Source: Rutidosis leptorrhynchoides
Taxonomy: Eukaryota > Streptophyta > Magnoliopsida > Asterales > Asteraceae
Direction of reading: 5' to 3'
DNA length: 64,000 nt
Assembly: GCF_046630445.1 (NCBI RefSeq)
Contig: NC_092333.1
Coordinates: 7,599,501 to 7,663,500 of the forward strand
Part shown: piece after piece, positions 34,945 to 47,747 of the stretch
Layout of the letters: each line of letters begins with the position of its first letter
Numbering within the stretch: position 1 is the first letter of the stretch
The notes under the pieces: model-generated
Told to the model about the DNA's origin: nothing
The model's input: the letters and a program-made list of their open reading frames with translations, nothing else
Databases searched by the model: none
Translations under genes and position numbers: made by a program

Positions 34945-37900
34945 GTACCTACCCGTTAAAGAAATTTCGTCCCGAAATTTGAGTGAGGTGGTCATGGCTG
35001 ACAATAGAAATGTTTTCATGACAAATATGAGTTGATGAATAGAGTCTTATCATCATCGAGTAATACAGATAAAACAATTCGATTATTCGAAGCGTATGAG
35101 TGAAGTTATCACAAAAGAGTGAATTGAATTAAGTAGAGGTTAGACTTAACTTTTGATGTGGTCACAGTTGATTTCCGGAATTCAAGGGATTTAAAGAAAA
35201 TCTTTAAAATCTACAAGATATGATTCTTCGATAAATAAGGAAATCAGAATTCTCTATAATTGAATACGGTGATCTGCCTCAATTACTCATGTCTGATATT
35301 TCCATTATAAATTAAACTCTTCAGTCCCATTATTCTCACCATTCCTATACTTTTTTTTCTTAGTTCATACATCCAAAAGATTGTGAAAACGCTTAATCCA
35401 GTTCTAATACTTGATATTTTCCTAATTATCATTTCCGTCATCCTTCTTTCCAATCTTCCACCAGAGAAATCTGTTTACTTCTCCTATTACCTTGGGTGAT
35501 ACTATTCTTAATTATACCGTGTCTTTATATTGCTATTCTTATTAATATCCATGGTTTGTGACCTCCGTGTTGTTATTGGGCTTTATATTTTCTCTTATAT
35601 TTTAGAGCTCTTTGCCTTTTTATTCTCTTCTCGACCTCTAGTAAAGCGAGTAATGGTCCAGAATTTGTAAATATGGAGTTTCGAATGAACTTAATGTTCT
35701 AAACAAGAAAGAACGTAATAGCACGATTTGATTTGTCAAATTTATCAACATCACGTAAGATAGAACCATCAAGAATACATTTTCTTGATTTGTTCAGGAG
35801 TTAAGTAGAATGAAAGAGTTATATAACATGGCACAAGATGACGTTATGATCTGTGAATCATCACGCCCCATTAGAAACTCAGCATGACTTATTGTAATAT
35901 AATCACGTTGATCAAGTGTCATTATATTATACTAACTCATGCATCAGTTCCCAACATTACTTCAATAACATTCATATTTTAAGCTCGAAAGTTTACAGAA
36001 TATAGAAACTAACAGTTTCTATATGATGTAATACTGATAGCACGAAGAGATTAATGATTTCAGATAAGAATAGTTATAAAAATATCTTCAGAAATATGGA
36101 GGATATTTATAATGAAAGATACGATGATATCTTAGAATTTCTAGTATCGAAGGATGGTGAAGAAAATTTGTCCGCAAGAGTCAGAAGCAAGGTATTCGCT
36201 AAAGATTTCATCAGAAACAGAATCATCAGGATTCTTAATGTACAAGTTTAGTCCTTGTGATTTGTTCAGAGACTCCTTCGTAGTTTGCTCAATCAGTTTT
36301 TTTTCAGTTTCAAACTTTTTCTGAGCTTTGCCAACATACAATTCTTTATCATCAACTGTTGGCTGTTGAGGTCGTTTACAGTTTTTGTTGCTTCATTCAA
36401 CTTTTCAAAATTCAGAGCATTAATTCGCAGACTGGTTGCTTTTCAAAATTTCAGAATGGAAGATCATAGTCCTAAGAGATAAATGTTATATGGATACATA
36501 TAACTATTGATGTGGAAACGTTGCGAGACTCAAAATACAGATTTATTGATTCCCGGTAATTGGTATGGCAATTTTTGTTACAAGATGCGGATGAGTACAT
36601 GATGAGACTTTAATAGATAGATATAGTGATTTGTCGGAGGGATTCAAGCCAAAGAGCAACGAGGTTGCTGGTACGTCTGCTGGTAATAAGATGGAATATA
36701 AAAGGTTCCCCGGTAGCAATAAAAGAGCACGCATATAAATCAAGGTTATAATAAGGTTGTTTCAAACGAAAATCGAAGTTGACTTGTTGAAGCTGTGACA
36801 AAATTGGCTAATTTGAAAAGGAATTTCAAAGTTATTTTCGGTAATAACAATGCCAAAGGAGTTAGTACAGGTATGTGTTAAACGTTTACTCAGGTTCCGA
36901 GAGTTTTTCAGGTGCATCTCTATATGCATCAATCTTTTCTTCCGTAGATGAAGTACAGTTGGTTCATTCTCTCGATTGAGGTGTTTTCAAGAATTGTGAA
37001 AGGTTTGAACGCAGATTGTAATCGTCAAGATACAAACGAGGTTTAGGATGAAATTAAGTGGCAAACTTGAAGAATTATTTAGTTTCATATGTTATAATCA
37101 GTATTTTAATTCATTTTAATTGTCCAATATTATTCGTCCACAGTCGATAGTCCACAGTTAACAGTCCAATAATTTATATACAGTTTAATATATAACATTC
37201 GAATTAATTAATACGTATCGTGACCCGTGTACATGTCTCAGACTCGATCACAACTCAAATTATATATATTATTATAGAATCAACCTCAACCCTGTATAGA
37301 GAACTCGATCATTACTACATATAGAGTGTCTATGGTTATTCCAAATAATATATATATAGATGCGTCGATATGATATGTCAAAACCTTGTATACGTGTCCC
37401 GATATTTAAAATGCGTAAAATAAATACAGAAATTAAATGACGATAAATAAAATGCGTAAAGTAAATAACAGAAATTAAATGACGATAAATAAAATTGTGA
37501 GGATATAAAATGCGATAAATAAACTGCGATAAATGAATTGCGATAATTAAATTGCGATAAATAACTTGCGATAAAATAAAATGTAATACAGAATTAACAG
37601 TTAGCCAGGAACAGTTAGCTAGAATCTTGTTAGCGTGGTTTCTTAACAAAATTTTCTCATAGTTAATTTGTTTGTTTCTAATAAATTTTATTTTGTCCAA
37701 TATTTTCTTCATTATGCCACTTGTTGGATTCTGATAGGTCAAAATCCAAATATGAAATTAAATGAAAATGGTTATTCTGCAGTGAACGGATACGTGTATC
37801 TGTGGATGTAAGTAGGATAGTAATTGACCGTTGAATCAGATTCAAAGAATGTACAGTATAACTTATTAAAGTGAGATCTAAATATTTCTCGGGTATTACC

Positions 37901-38208
37901 TACCTGTTAAAATATTTTCACCATTAACAGTTTGTACAAAAGAATTTTTAATTACAATCTTTATGAAAACATATATACATATATATTTTCTTCAGATATA
38001 ATCATGGATTTAATGAGTTAATATGATATTAAGCTCATCAGATTTCTGGCTAGAACTAGAGTACATAATCTCTAAAACATTAGAGATTACGTAATCATCA
38101 CGAAGGATGAAGATAGTTTATGTAGAACGATTCGTAGAACGATGATTATGCTTGAGGTATCGATTACGAGGTTGAGACGTGTGATGATGTTGTTGTTGTT
38201 GGTACTGG
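34945..38208 (-). other. Non-coding internal region of L
   Basis: 3.3 kb with no supported ORF. 37190-37400 is homologous to part of the G1-family LTR (compare 7380-7560), including ATAGAGTGTCTATGGTT. 37408-37592 is a minisatellite of 13-17 bp GCGATAAATAAA-type units. 37890-37906 is a hairpin resembling the polypurine tract. Short frames on both strands (for example near 36050-36480) match nothing I know. Confidence 0.7.
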
Positions 38209-38784
38209 TTATGCTGCTGGTGCTGCTGATGGTGGTACTGTTGCTGTCAATGCTACAAGTGTTGTTGGTGCTGAGGTTGGTGATGATGTTGGTGTAGTAA
38301 GTATAGCTTGTAGATCACGCACCATTCTTGTCAGGGTTTCTATCCTACCCTCTATCATTTCTATCCATCCACTCATCTGATTTGATAGATCTTGATTATC
38401 AATTCGAAGTTCTCTAACTTCTTCTAATATTCCCCTTCGATTGGTATTCGAAAGTAGAGGTTGAATATTTTCTGAGATTGCAGTAATGCGACCTTCGAGG
38501 CGGAATATTTTAGCAAGAAGGGTCAATACAGTGTTGCGCATAGGTTCACCGGTGAGTACATCGTTTTCTCTAATGTTAGGAGGTAAGTTTGGTTCGCAGT
38601 AGGGCTCGCCTTCTTCATTTCTCCATCGAGTGAGTAAGTCTCGGACCCACCCCCATCTTCTCCAGAAAGAAAAATAACTAAATGGTTGAGGCACTTCTGG
38701 TTCATTGACTTCGGAGTCTGCTTCAATATACATCTCGAAATCGCTTCCGGAACTAATGGAATCCAAGCTAGGTGTAGGATCCAT
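38209..38784 (-). CDS. Coiled-coil accessory ORF of element L
   Basis: 191 residues starting MDPTPSLDSISSGSDFEMY. The N-terminal third is acidic with a Trp/Phe-rich patch (FSYFSFWRRWGWV, about residues 36-48). The middle, about residues 85-160, has heptad-like hydrophobic spacing expected of a coiled coil (LEGRITAISENIQPL and the ELRIDNQDL to MVRDLQAI stretch). The tail is Thr/Ser/Pro/Ala-rich. It is the only good ORF in L and sits where G2 has its own coiled-coil ORF, just after the PBS and leader. I recognise no named family. Retention in an element that lost pol suggests a cis-useful or expressed product, but that is inference. Confidence 0.6.
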   Translation of the reverse strand: MDPTPSLDSISSGSDFEMYIEADSEVNEPEVPQPFSYFSFWRRWGWVRDLLTRWRNEEGEPYCEPNLPPNIRENDVLTGEPMRNTVLTLLAKIFRLEGRITAISENIQPLLSNTNRRGILEEVRELRIDNQDLSNQMSGWIEMIEGRIETLTRMVRDLQAILTTPTSSPTSAPTTLVALTATVPPSAAPAA

Positions 38785-39190
38785 CTCTCACGATCAGTTA
38801 AAGGGTTTTGATATGAAATGATTTTCGAATATCGAATGATATTCTAATTATATATAGAATATCTATACATACTTCCAAAGATCCCGTGAATTACGAAGAT
38901 AAATAAGGAAACGTGTCAGATAAAGTCTACAGTGACAGATTCGCTAAGATATGAATTTTTGTCTATACACTATTTATGCAGTCAATGCAGTAAAATGTGT
39001 CTAGACTAAGAATAATGAGCAGGTAATTTCCTAAGGATGATAAGCAGATGATTTCCGACAAAAATGATAAGCAAAACTTTTGACATGCAGATACGGTCGA
39101 AGTCCAGACTCTCTAATGCATCCTAACGACTATCAGTTAGGCACACTAATACAAGACCTGGTTCGCTAAGACCACCGCTCTGATACCAAC
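38785..39190 (-). promoter_or_regulatory. L primer binding site and conserved leader
   Basis: Perfect iMet-type PBS TGGTATCAGAGC (39188-39177), two bases from the LTR. The stretch to about 39075 matches G1 (6190-6285), for example GGTCTT, GATGCATTAGAGAGTC and GGACTTCGACCGT. The rest (38785-39070) is AT-rich leader. Confidence 0.75.
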
Positions 39191-39512
39191 TGTAGAGACC
39201 CATCCTAATCCATCCAGACTAAATCCATATCGATTATAAACGATTCACAACAGTTGATTACATCGCGAGGTACTTGACATCTATACGATACATTTTACAA
39301 ACATTGCATTCGTTTTTGAAAAGACAATCTTTCATTACATCAAAAATTGACGGCATGCATACCATTTCATAATATATCTAACTATAATTGACTTAATTAT
39401 AATCTTGATGAACTCAATGACTCGAATGCAATGTCTTTTGAAATATGTCATGAATGATTCCAAGTAATATCTTTAAAATGAGCAAATGCACAGCGGAAGA
39501 TTTCTTTCGTAC

Positions 39513-40113
39513 CTGAGAATAAACATGCTTTCAAGTGTCAACCAAAAGGTTGGTGAGTTCATTAGTTTAACATAAATAAACATTTCCATCATTTTAATAG
39601 ACCACAAGATTTCATATTTCCATTTCTCATAAACATACGTCCCATGCATAGAGACAAAAATATCATTCATATGGATTGAACACCTGGTAACCGACATTCA
39701 CAATATGCATATAAGAATATCCCCATCATTCCGGGATCCTCCTTCGGACATGATATAATTTCGAAGTACTAAAGCATCCGGTACTTTGGATGGGGCTTGT
39801 TGGGCCCGATAGATCTATCTTTAGAGTTCGCGTCAATTAGGGTGTCTGTTCCCTAATTCTTAGATTACCAGACTTAATAAAAAAGGGGCATATTCGATTT
39901 CGATAATTCAACCATGTAATGTAGTTTCGATTACTTGTGTCTATTTCGTAAAACATTTATAAAAGTTGCGCATGTATTCTCAGCCCAAAAGTATAAAGGG
40001 TAAAAAGGCAAATGAAACTCACGCATATAAATATTGTAAAACAGTTAATAAAGCATTTGCATGTATTCTCAGCCCAAAAATGTAATGAGTAAAAAGGGAA
40101 CAAATGAACTCAC
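39513..40113 (-). promoter_or_regulatory. Candidate leader intron in L 5' LTR
   Basis: Donor TTAG|GTGAGTTC (40113) and acceptor GTTTATTCTCAG (39513) on the minus strand; 601 bp. A second GTGAGTTTC at about 40021 could be an alternative donor. Confidence 0.4.
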
Positions 40114-40584
40114 CTAATGTATTTTTTAGTAAAAATACATGTAACGACAATGGACAAATGTAGGGTTGGCCTCGGATTTACGAACCTATATCAATTGTAT
40201 TTCTATTAAAACATATAATAGAAATCTCATAATTTTATCTATTTATATATATTATATATATATATTTCGTAGTTATATATGATTTATACTGGATTCTATT
40301 TCAAAACATATACTTTATTTTATATCTTAAATTATATGTTATATATATTTATTTTGTACATGTACTTAAAGTGATTAATATAGTTATATTAATATCTATA
40401 TATATTTAGTATTATATTATAAATACTTAATTTGTTGTATATAAGTTTTTATATAAGAAATGTTAATATGTTTTATATATAATTATATGGAATATTAATA
40501 TAATTATAGTATATGTAATAACTATGTTTTATGTACAAAATATTTATTTGTTTTAAAATGATAGTTTTGATATTAATGGTTTAC

Positions 40585-40682
<98 letters not shown>

Positions 40683-40963
40683 GTGATAATAATAATAATA
40701 ATGATAATAATAATATTAACTTTTACAAAAGTGATACTAATTCTAATATTGTAATAATAATAATAACTTGTATTATGATAGTAATAATAATGATTATCTT
40801 AACATTAGTAACAATAATTAATAATAATAACAATAATAAGCATAATAACATAACAATAAACATAATAATAATAACTAATAGTAATAATAATAGGGAAAAG
40901 AAGGGAAAAAAAATATAAGAGTGTATACCCCTTTTATAGCTTTTTCCAAAAAGGAAGAATTGC

Positions 40964-41034
40964 CCTAAGCGGGACTCGAACTCGCGACCTCTCGTAAACC
41001 CAAACAAACACCTTGCCACTCTTCTGCTTCTATA
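40964..41034 (-). pseudogene. tRNA-Pro-like relic 1 in L 5' LTR
   Basis: Copy of 32580-32652 with two substitutions (AACAAACACCTTGCC against AACGAACACCTTACC on the plus strand). The B-box-like GAGTTCGAGTCCC is intact. Confidence 0.55.
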
Positions 41035-41248
41035 TTTTTTGTCTTAGTACACGACATATATCTATATAGCCCGTATCATCTCTATAACGTGGCCCAATTT
41101 CCCTCGGTCCAACAGCAGTTTACTAAACTCAAATTTGCACAAGTCCAATTATCAATTATTGGCCCGATAACAAAACAGTTCACGGCCCACTAGAAAATAA
41201 CCATGATGGCCCAACCATGACTTTTATTACTAATTAAAAAAAATAACG

Positions 41249-41320
41249 CCATGGCCTAGTTTTGAACCTAGGACCTCTCGCTCACCCAACATTTGCCCAA
41301 ACCATCTGCTCTATCTGATC
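41249..41320 (-). pseudogene. tRNA-Pro-like relic 2 in L 5' LTR
   Basis: Copy of 32869-32940. It carries TAGGTTCAAAACTAGG where the other LTR has GGTTCGAAACT, so the B-box is weakened here. Confidence 0.45.
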
Positions 41321-43320
41321 CTTTCTGTTTAATTCAGGGAAGTATAATATATAACTTATATCCTAGCTGTTTCTTCTTCTTCCTCATTAATTCATCACCA
41401 ATTATCATTCCATACTTATCTAACTATCTTTATGATTATTATTTAACAATCATCACGATTATAATTATCATGAACAACATCATCATTATTTTCGATTTCC
41501 ATCTCCATAACCCATTACTATTCATCATCTCCATCATTTTTCATCACGATCGTTATCGTTATCTAGCTTACCATCGTCATTCATATCATCTTTGTACACA
41601 TAAAATCATAATTATAGAATCATAATCATCGTTAACCATTTTCACTGTCGTCTTTATCACCCTTATGATACAACAATATCATCTTCAACATACATCACCT
41701 TTATCACGCATAACACCCTTATCATTGATTCATGTACCCCTCATCTTCATAACCCACCGTCGTTGTAACAGAAAAGAGAAAAAAAATATAAATAAATTTT
41801 TGATCGATCACTGTTTCAACATCCTTATGCTATAGTTTGTCGTTGCTGCATAGAAGTAGGACAACAGTGGGTAGTAGCAGTTTAAACTGCCATTTATCGA
41901 TTAAGATAGGATCCGGAACAGGAGCAACTCGCCAGCAGCAGTTTGATGTCGGTATAATTCAAAAAAAAATAGATAAATAAATAAATAAATATAAAAGATG
42001 GTGATTCGTGGTTGGCGGTTTGTTTGTGGTTGAAGTGTAGTCGACGAGTAGGTGGTGGGCGTTTGTGGTGATGGTGGAGAAGAAGTTCAAGTGGTGATCC
42101 AATAATGAAAATAGAAAACATATAGTATGCAAAAATGGCGGTTTCACGTTGGTAATGGTGGCCGGAGATGGCGGTTATCAAATAAGGAGAAGAAGAAGAA
42201 ATTTGTTGTTTGTTCGTCGATTGTTTGGGTGTTGAGTTGCAGGAAATATCAAAGGGGGTAGATGAATATGGTGATGATTGGTGTGCATATGTACATATAT
42301 ATGAATATGTATATTTATTTTAGTTGTCTATATATATAACCACAGATTCGTTTTACAACATATGTGAGAGAATAAAGTTGGTGTTAATGGAATGCAATGA
42401 ATAAAGTAGAAGTGGGATTGTGAGTTTGATCGTACAAGACTAATTGGAAAGTGGGCAATTAAGAATAGGAAAGAAAACAGAATACTTAAATGGGTGTAAA
42501 TAAACAAATCAAAAAGTAGTAACAAGTACTAATCTAGTACAGTAATATTTAAGTCCCGTGAACTTCTGTGTCAAATTCAATAATAATAATAATAATAATA
42601 TAATAATAATTTGAATTAAAAACGTGAGAACCTAATAGCCATCGTCTTTTACGGAATGTATTTCGTACTCCGTTGATAATTAGTGGTATATAAAAGTGTT
42701 CAGAAAAATCTCATATTTTTAAATTAACTATATTTATTTATTTTAGTCATTATGGTATGAAATACGATCCTTAATTTATTAAATAAAAATTACATCAATT
42801 GTCCCTCTCAATTTTGAGTAAAATATAAAAAGTGTTAAAATCAAATAATTAGATCCTAAATATACTTTTAATAAGCCTATAACTTATATGACCCATTTTC
42901 GGATCACCTTTTATTTTAAAATCATATAAGTTAGTTTTTAACTTGATTAATAACCATCAAGATGATAAACGAGTGTTACGAGCGTTTAATAAATAAATTC
43001 TAAATTATATAAAATCAATGTACTTTTCATATATAGATAGATTTATAGTAATGTCATGTATTATTTTATTTACACAAATAAACTAACTCATATAAGTTTC
43101 TATTTCAAATTAAAATATATATAATTACATTTATATTTAAATATGTGTGTATCTATTTACAAATAGTCGTTCGTGAATCATCGAGAGCAGTCGTAGGTCA
43201 ACTGAATATATGAACATTGTTTCAAAATTTTCTAGACTCAACATTACATACTTTGCTTATCGTGTCAGAAACATATAAAGATTAAGTTTTAATTTGGTCA
43301 GAAATTCCCGGGTCGTCACA

Positions 43321-43800
43321 GTACCTACCCGTTAAAGAAATTTCATCCTGAAATTTGAGTGAGGTGGTCATGGCGGACAATAGAAATGTTTTCATGACAA
43401 ATATGAGTTGATGAATAGAGTCTTATCATCATCGAGTAATACAGATAAAACAATTCAATTATTCGAAGCGTATGAGTGAAGTTATCACAAAAGAGTGAAT
43501 TGAATTAAGTAGAGGTTAGACTTAACTTTTGATGTGGTCACAGTTGATTTCCGGAATTCAAGGGATTTAAAGAAAATCTTTAAAATCTACAAGATATGGT
43601 TCTTCGGTAAATAAGGAAATTAGAATTCTCTATAATTGAATACGGTGATCTGCCTCGATTACTCCTGTCTGATATTTCCATTATAAATTAAACTCTTCCG
43701 TCCCATTATTCTCACCATTCCTATACTTTCTTTCTTAGTTCATACATCCAAAAGATTGTGAAAACGCTTAATCCAGTTCTAATACTTGATATTTTCCTAA
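43321..43800 (-). repeat. Partial second internal copy of L, broken at 43800
   Basis: Matches 34945-35425 with a few substitutions. Similarity stops at TATTTTCCTAA, after which copia gag sequence begins with no LTR end, so 43800/43801 is a deletion or recombination junction. Confidence 0.9.
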
Positions 43801-44072
43801 GTTGGTCGGGTACGGTTACCGCGGTTAGTAGCTCTACCGGTACTACTAAGCCTGTGTATGAAGGAATAGGGGATTTAATTCTCGATGAAGACACTCGTAG
43901 GAGAAGTTCGGGGGAATTGTTATCCGGTTCTTTATTAAGTACCGACAACCGTGGTAGGAAAGTTGATCGCGCTGAGAAGAAGGGTAAAGGGAAGTTCAAG
44001 AAGAGGTATCCTTCGAAAGACCGAAGTGGCATTATTTGTTGGGGTTGCAATCAAAAGGGGCATTATCAAAGA
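43801..44072 (+). pseudogene. C2 gag C-terminal fragment
   Basis: Encodes a basic region (DRAEKKGKGKFKKRY) and the start of a copia CCHC zinc knuckle (CWGCNQKGH), interrupted by N just before the last cysteine. The upstream in-frame residues from 43758 derive from L, not from gag. Confidence 0.88.
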
Positions 44073-46405
44073 TGTAAGTAACTAGAGGGGGGTGAATAGT
44101 TACTTGTTTCGTTTTCAACACTTTTTCAATTGATCACCAAATTCGATTAACTTTGATCAACCAATTCAACTCAAACTTGATGTGTGTAGTGTATATATTC
44201 AAAATGATAAATGAAGTAATGTAAAGAACATAGACACAAGGATTTATAGTGGTTCGGGTGGATGTTAACTAATTCACCTTAATCCACTCCTCGATTACAC
44301 TAATCGGGATTTGTTGCTTCACTAAGCACTTTTCTCCAAACCCGGTGGAGATCCGATTTACAAGTCTTCAACTTCTTTGGTAGACAACAAACCTAATCTT
44401 TCTATCCTTTTGAAAGATCAACTCCAACCTAGATCAACTTGTCTTCACCTTGGACAAGTATTAATCTCCAAATAAGATTAATCAACTTCCTAAGTCCCTT
44501 TAAGGAAGTAGATCACTAAGCTAGCATATGCTTCTACTAATTGAAGTTATAAGACTTATACACTTTGTAATGATGATCATAAGACAATACCAGGACATCC
44601 ATTACACTAAGTAAACTCACAAGATTAATGATTTGATTAGTAAGTTTACAACAACCAAATTCTATATCTATAAGATCATAGAATCTTATATTGCTTGATC
44701 ACATTTGATTAGTAGTTAGAGCCCTTGTGATCTCTGGAAATATTTCTTTGAAATATGCAAGAGGGTCAGCTTCAAATACTCTTTAATGCTTGCCTTTTAT
44801 AGTGGGATTCAAAAAGTAGCCGTTGACACACGGTTGCCTGCACGGTCGACCATGGTTCGACCGTGTGTGCTCCAGTCCAAATTTAGTATCCGTTATATAG
44901 CCGTTTGACTCAAATTTGAACACCACATTTTGGCACCTTTACTCCTTCTAGCACCTGCAAAAGAAACCAAACATCATATACAAGCACTATATGAATCAAG
45001 TGTGTGAGATTTGGTCTTATTGCATGAAAGTGACATAACACTCCATTAGTGGTAAACCAAACATTCTTGGAGAAGTGTCTTGATTGATATTTTGGGAAAT
45101 CTCAGATTGGTCAAGACTTAGTTAGTCACATTAATGCCTTTCGTTCAATTCTAAAGACTAGTCACTATATCATTAACTTCCTAGTTTCAATTAATCACAA
45201 AACATGTTCCATTTGGGTTTAGGTAGAGATTAATTGAATGATGTCTTTATAAGATAATCATGAAGTATGTAGAGACATCAAAGTTAAGTCATTCTTGAAT
45301 AAGCAATCACACTTAGTTACTTAGACCAAATAGACAATTGACTATAATTTCATTGTGAACCAATTTACACTTAATTTGTTGGAGTAGATTAGTTACTTGA
45401 ATCCTAACTAGTAAGCACATAGCAAGCATGTTAATCAAGTTGGTAAATTTATGAGTATTAAACATATTAGCAAGTAGAAAGTAATACTCACACATAGCAA
45501 GAGATAGTTACTATAAGATCAATCATATAGATATTTGCACAACTTGTAATTTAAGCTTTTAGCAAGCTTACTTGCAATATAACATATTGCATGATTAATG
45601 TGTAAGCACACATTAATGTCCAACACATGCACAAGGTAAGAGCAATCTCTAGTTGGGACTTGGTGACCATCCTAAATGTATCTAAATGTATTTTAGGATT
45701 ACAAGTCTTTACTAGTTACACTTGAGAGCATTGTTCCTCATTTAGCCTTAATTAATCACTAAGTCATTTTCAATATCAATTATTGTTCTAGTGACATTGG
45801 CTTAAGTGTGTTGGTACTTGATGATCATACTAAGGATGCCTAGATAAGATTTAAGATCACAAGTTATTATTTAACACTTATGTGTTAAGCCTAATCTTGG
45901 TTAATTTGTCATTAAGATGTCATTAGACGTAATTAACCACAATTAGTGTTTTTATGACCAAAACTCAATTGAGTATGGAGAGGACATCTATTCTAAGCAT
46001 GTTGAGAAAGGTTTCATGAATTATAGATTTCAGGAACTAGTCAAACTTTATTTGGTCAAAATTGGTAACAAGGAAAACTGCGGTCGCACTGCGGTTGACC
46101 GTGGTGGCGACCGTGCAACTTGTTTTCATAAATCTGCGTTGCAATTCAGTTTGGGGTTCTGCTGCTGGTTGTGCGGTCGACCGTACATTGACCGTGTATT
46201 TAGCTGATCTTTTAATTTCATTCTTTAGGCTATGTTTGACTTGATCATTTGAAAGATAAAGTATGGATTAGTGACCTTGCGTGTTTTATGTTAAGATGTC
46301 GGTCATCACTTATGCATATGCATGTGTCATCATCAAAACATATTCTTTGGTTAATCATCATACTTAAGTTTGTCGTTTAGTTCATTAACCAACATTCAAC
46401 CAACG
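44073..46405 (-). repeat. N 3' LTR (2,333 bp)
   Basis: Nearly identical to 51422-53751. It ends ...CCAACG where the other has CCAACA. Contains the hairpins CACGGTCGA/TCGACCGTG (44841-44865) and two more GGTCGACC-type clusters (46082-46118, 46173-46197). Confidence 0.94.
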
Positions 46406-46703
46406 TTCTCCCCCTTTTTGATGATGACAAACATACAAGTTATGAAGGACATTTTGCTATAAATACGCAAGTATTAACAATCACTTGTATCCATCTTTCT
46501 CCCCCTTTTGTCGAAGCAAAAAGGTTAGCTCCCCCTAGAACTAAGCTCGCCCTTAGACCAAAGCTCCCCCTTTAATTGTGCACGTTGGAAAACATATATT
46601 AAAACATAACAAGCACATATTTTATTCAAAACAAGCACGAAACATAGTGATGCATATATGAAAATATACATGGAAAGTACAGTAGATCAATCCTAGGTTT
46701 GTT

Positions 46704-47747
46704 CTACATGGGACGAGATGTGCTTGGGTGAGATGAGCATTTTTCACAGACAAGATTGTTCAGAAAGCATCGCAGGATCTTGTGAGTTCGACGATTCTGA
46801 CGATGAAGGATGGACATTTGAGTGGAAGATAATAGTGCAATGAACTGTTCATATTCAACACTATCATCAGATCCCGTAATACTCCAGGCAGGTGTGTTCT
46901 CACCTTCTGTTTCTTCGTTAAAAGGTCGAACCGAATCGTAATTGATTGGGAGGGTGGTTAGACCAACAGGATGTACATCTCGAACGCCCAGTTGTGTGAT
47001 GAGCTTTGTTAAGTGTGTCCCATAAGGAAGGGAGAGAGATTCATTGTACACCAATCCATTCATCCTCTTTGCCATGAACAGTGCCATGTTGACTTGAATT
47101 CGGTGTTGAAGACACCAGAGTAGTGAGGCTTCACAGGCATGAACATTTGTGGATAGTGTTTCCACCTTGTAGTAAATGTTTTGACTTATGACTTTGAGCC
47201 AAAGGTCAAACTTAGGTGCAAGATGATTTGCCTTAAGACCATCACTTTGGATTTCAATGTGATTGATGGGCCTTTGACAAAAGGTGTTGATGATGTCACA
47301 TTTTGTGATAAATTCGGGAAGACAAAGGAGGTATGGACTATAGGAGAAACATTCCATGCCTTCATCAGGAACATGCATAAAATTTCCAAAGTCTTTGAGA
47401 GACATGGAAAACCCTTTATCAAACAACCGGAATTTGATGTTATTTGGGGGAGTGAATTCATAGTTGGCATAGAATTCACGAACAAGAGTGGAGTGAATGG
47501 GACCTCTTAAGGTTAAGAATGAATCCCATTTTATGTAAGCAAAATTCACGAGAAGCTCTTTTGAAAAGTGCTCAATAGTGACCATACAACCTTCAACAAT
47601 TGGTCTAGTGCTAACCATTTGTAGGTTGCGATTGATCACATTTCGTTCTTCTTGAGAGTTAGGAAGGTGATTGTCAAAGGAGTCAGAAATTGAAGAAGAC
47701 AAGTCAATCACAAAAGGATTGTTAGGAGAGTTGTTTGTTTGACTCAT
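46704..47747 (-). CDS. Putative plant transposon protein (Transposase_32-like), paralogue 1
   Basis: 347 residues. The segment KWDSFLTLRGPIHSTLVREFYANYEF (read in two parts, about residues 73-98), the FGNFMHVPDEG block near 120 and the LPYGTHLTKLI block near 240 are the layout of the domain annotated as 'putative plant transposon protein', common in plant retroelement-derived proteins and of unknown activity. No catalytic motif is visible. The N-terminus is Ser/Asn-rich; the C-terminus ends in a Cys/Ser-rich tail (VCEKCSSHP). It occupies the 3' part of N, near the polypurine tract, where pol would be. Intact, and paralogous to 48298-49203. Function unknown. Confidence 0.72.
   Translation of the reverse strand: MSQTNNSPNNPFVIDLSSSISDSFDNHLPNSQEERNVINRNLQMVSTRPIVEGCMVTIEHFSKELLVNFAYIKWDSFLTLRGPIHSTLVREFYANYEFTPPNNIKFRLFDKGFSMSLKDFGNFMHVPDEGMECFSYSPYLLCLPEFITKCDIINTFCQRPINHIEIQSDGLKANHLAPKFDLWLKVISQNIYYKVETLSTNVHACEASLLWCLQHRIQVNMALFMAKRMNGLVYNESLSLPYGTHLTKLITQLGVRDVHPVGLTTLPINYDSVRPFNEETEGENTPAWSITGSDDSVEYEQFIALLSSTQMSILHRQNRRTHKILRCFLNNLVCEKCSSHPSTSRPM

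Larger units (their letters stand above)
39191..43320 (-). repeat. L 5' LTR (4,130 bp)
   Basis: Same ends as the left LTR. Longer mainly through an expanded (AAT)n tract (about 40584-40681) and an extra GGGAAAAGAAGGG segment near 40893. Both tRNA-like relics and the leader module are retained. Confidence 0.93.
30883..43800 (-). mobile_element. Large LTR derivative L (gypsy-related, no pol), tandem and truncated
   Basis: Minus-strand structure from left: 3' LTR (30883-34944), internal (34945-39190), 5' LTR (39191-43320), then 43321-43800, which repeats the 3' end of the internal region (34945-35425). This is an LTR-INT-LTR-INT tandem cut off at 43800. PBS TGGTATCAGAGC at 39188-39177. The polypurine tract AACGGGTAGGTAC adjoins the 3' LTR, preceded by TTTCGGGACGAAATTT, as in G2. 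No protease, RT or integrase sequence is present, so it depends on a helper element. Confidence 0.88.

Noticed and set aside
43758-44081. Single chimeric protein across the L/C2 junction
   Set aside because: The first 14 residues come from L non-coding DNA by chance in frame; the start codon is not a gag start.
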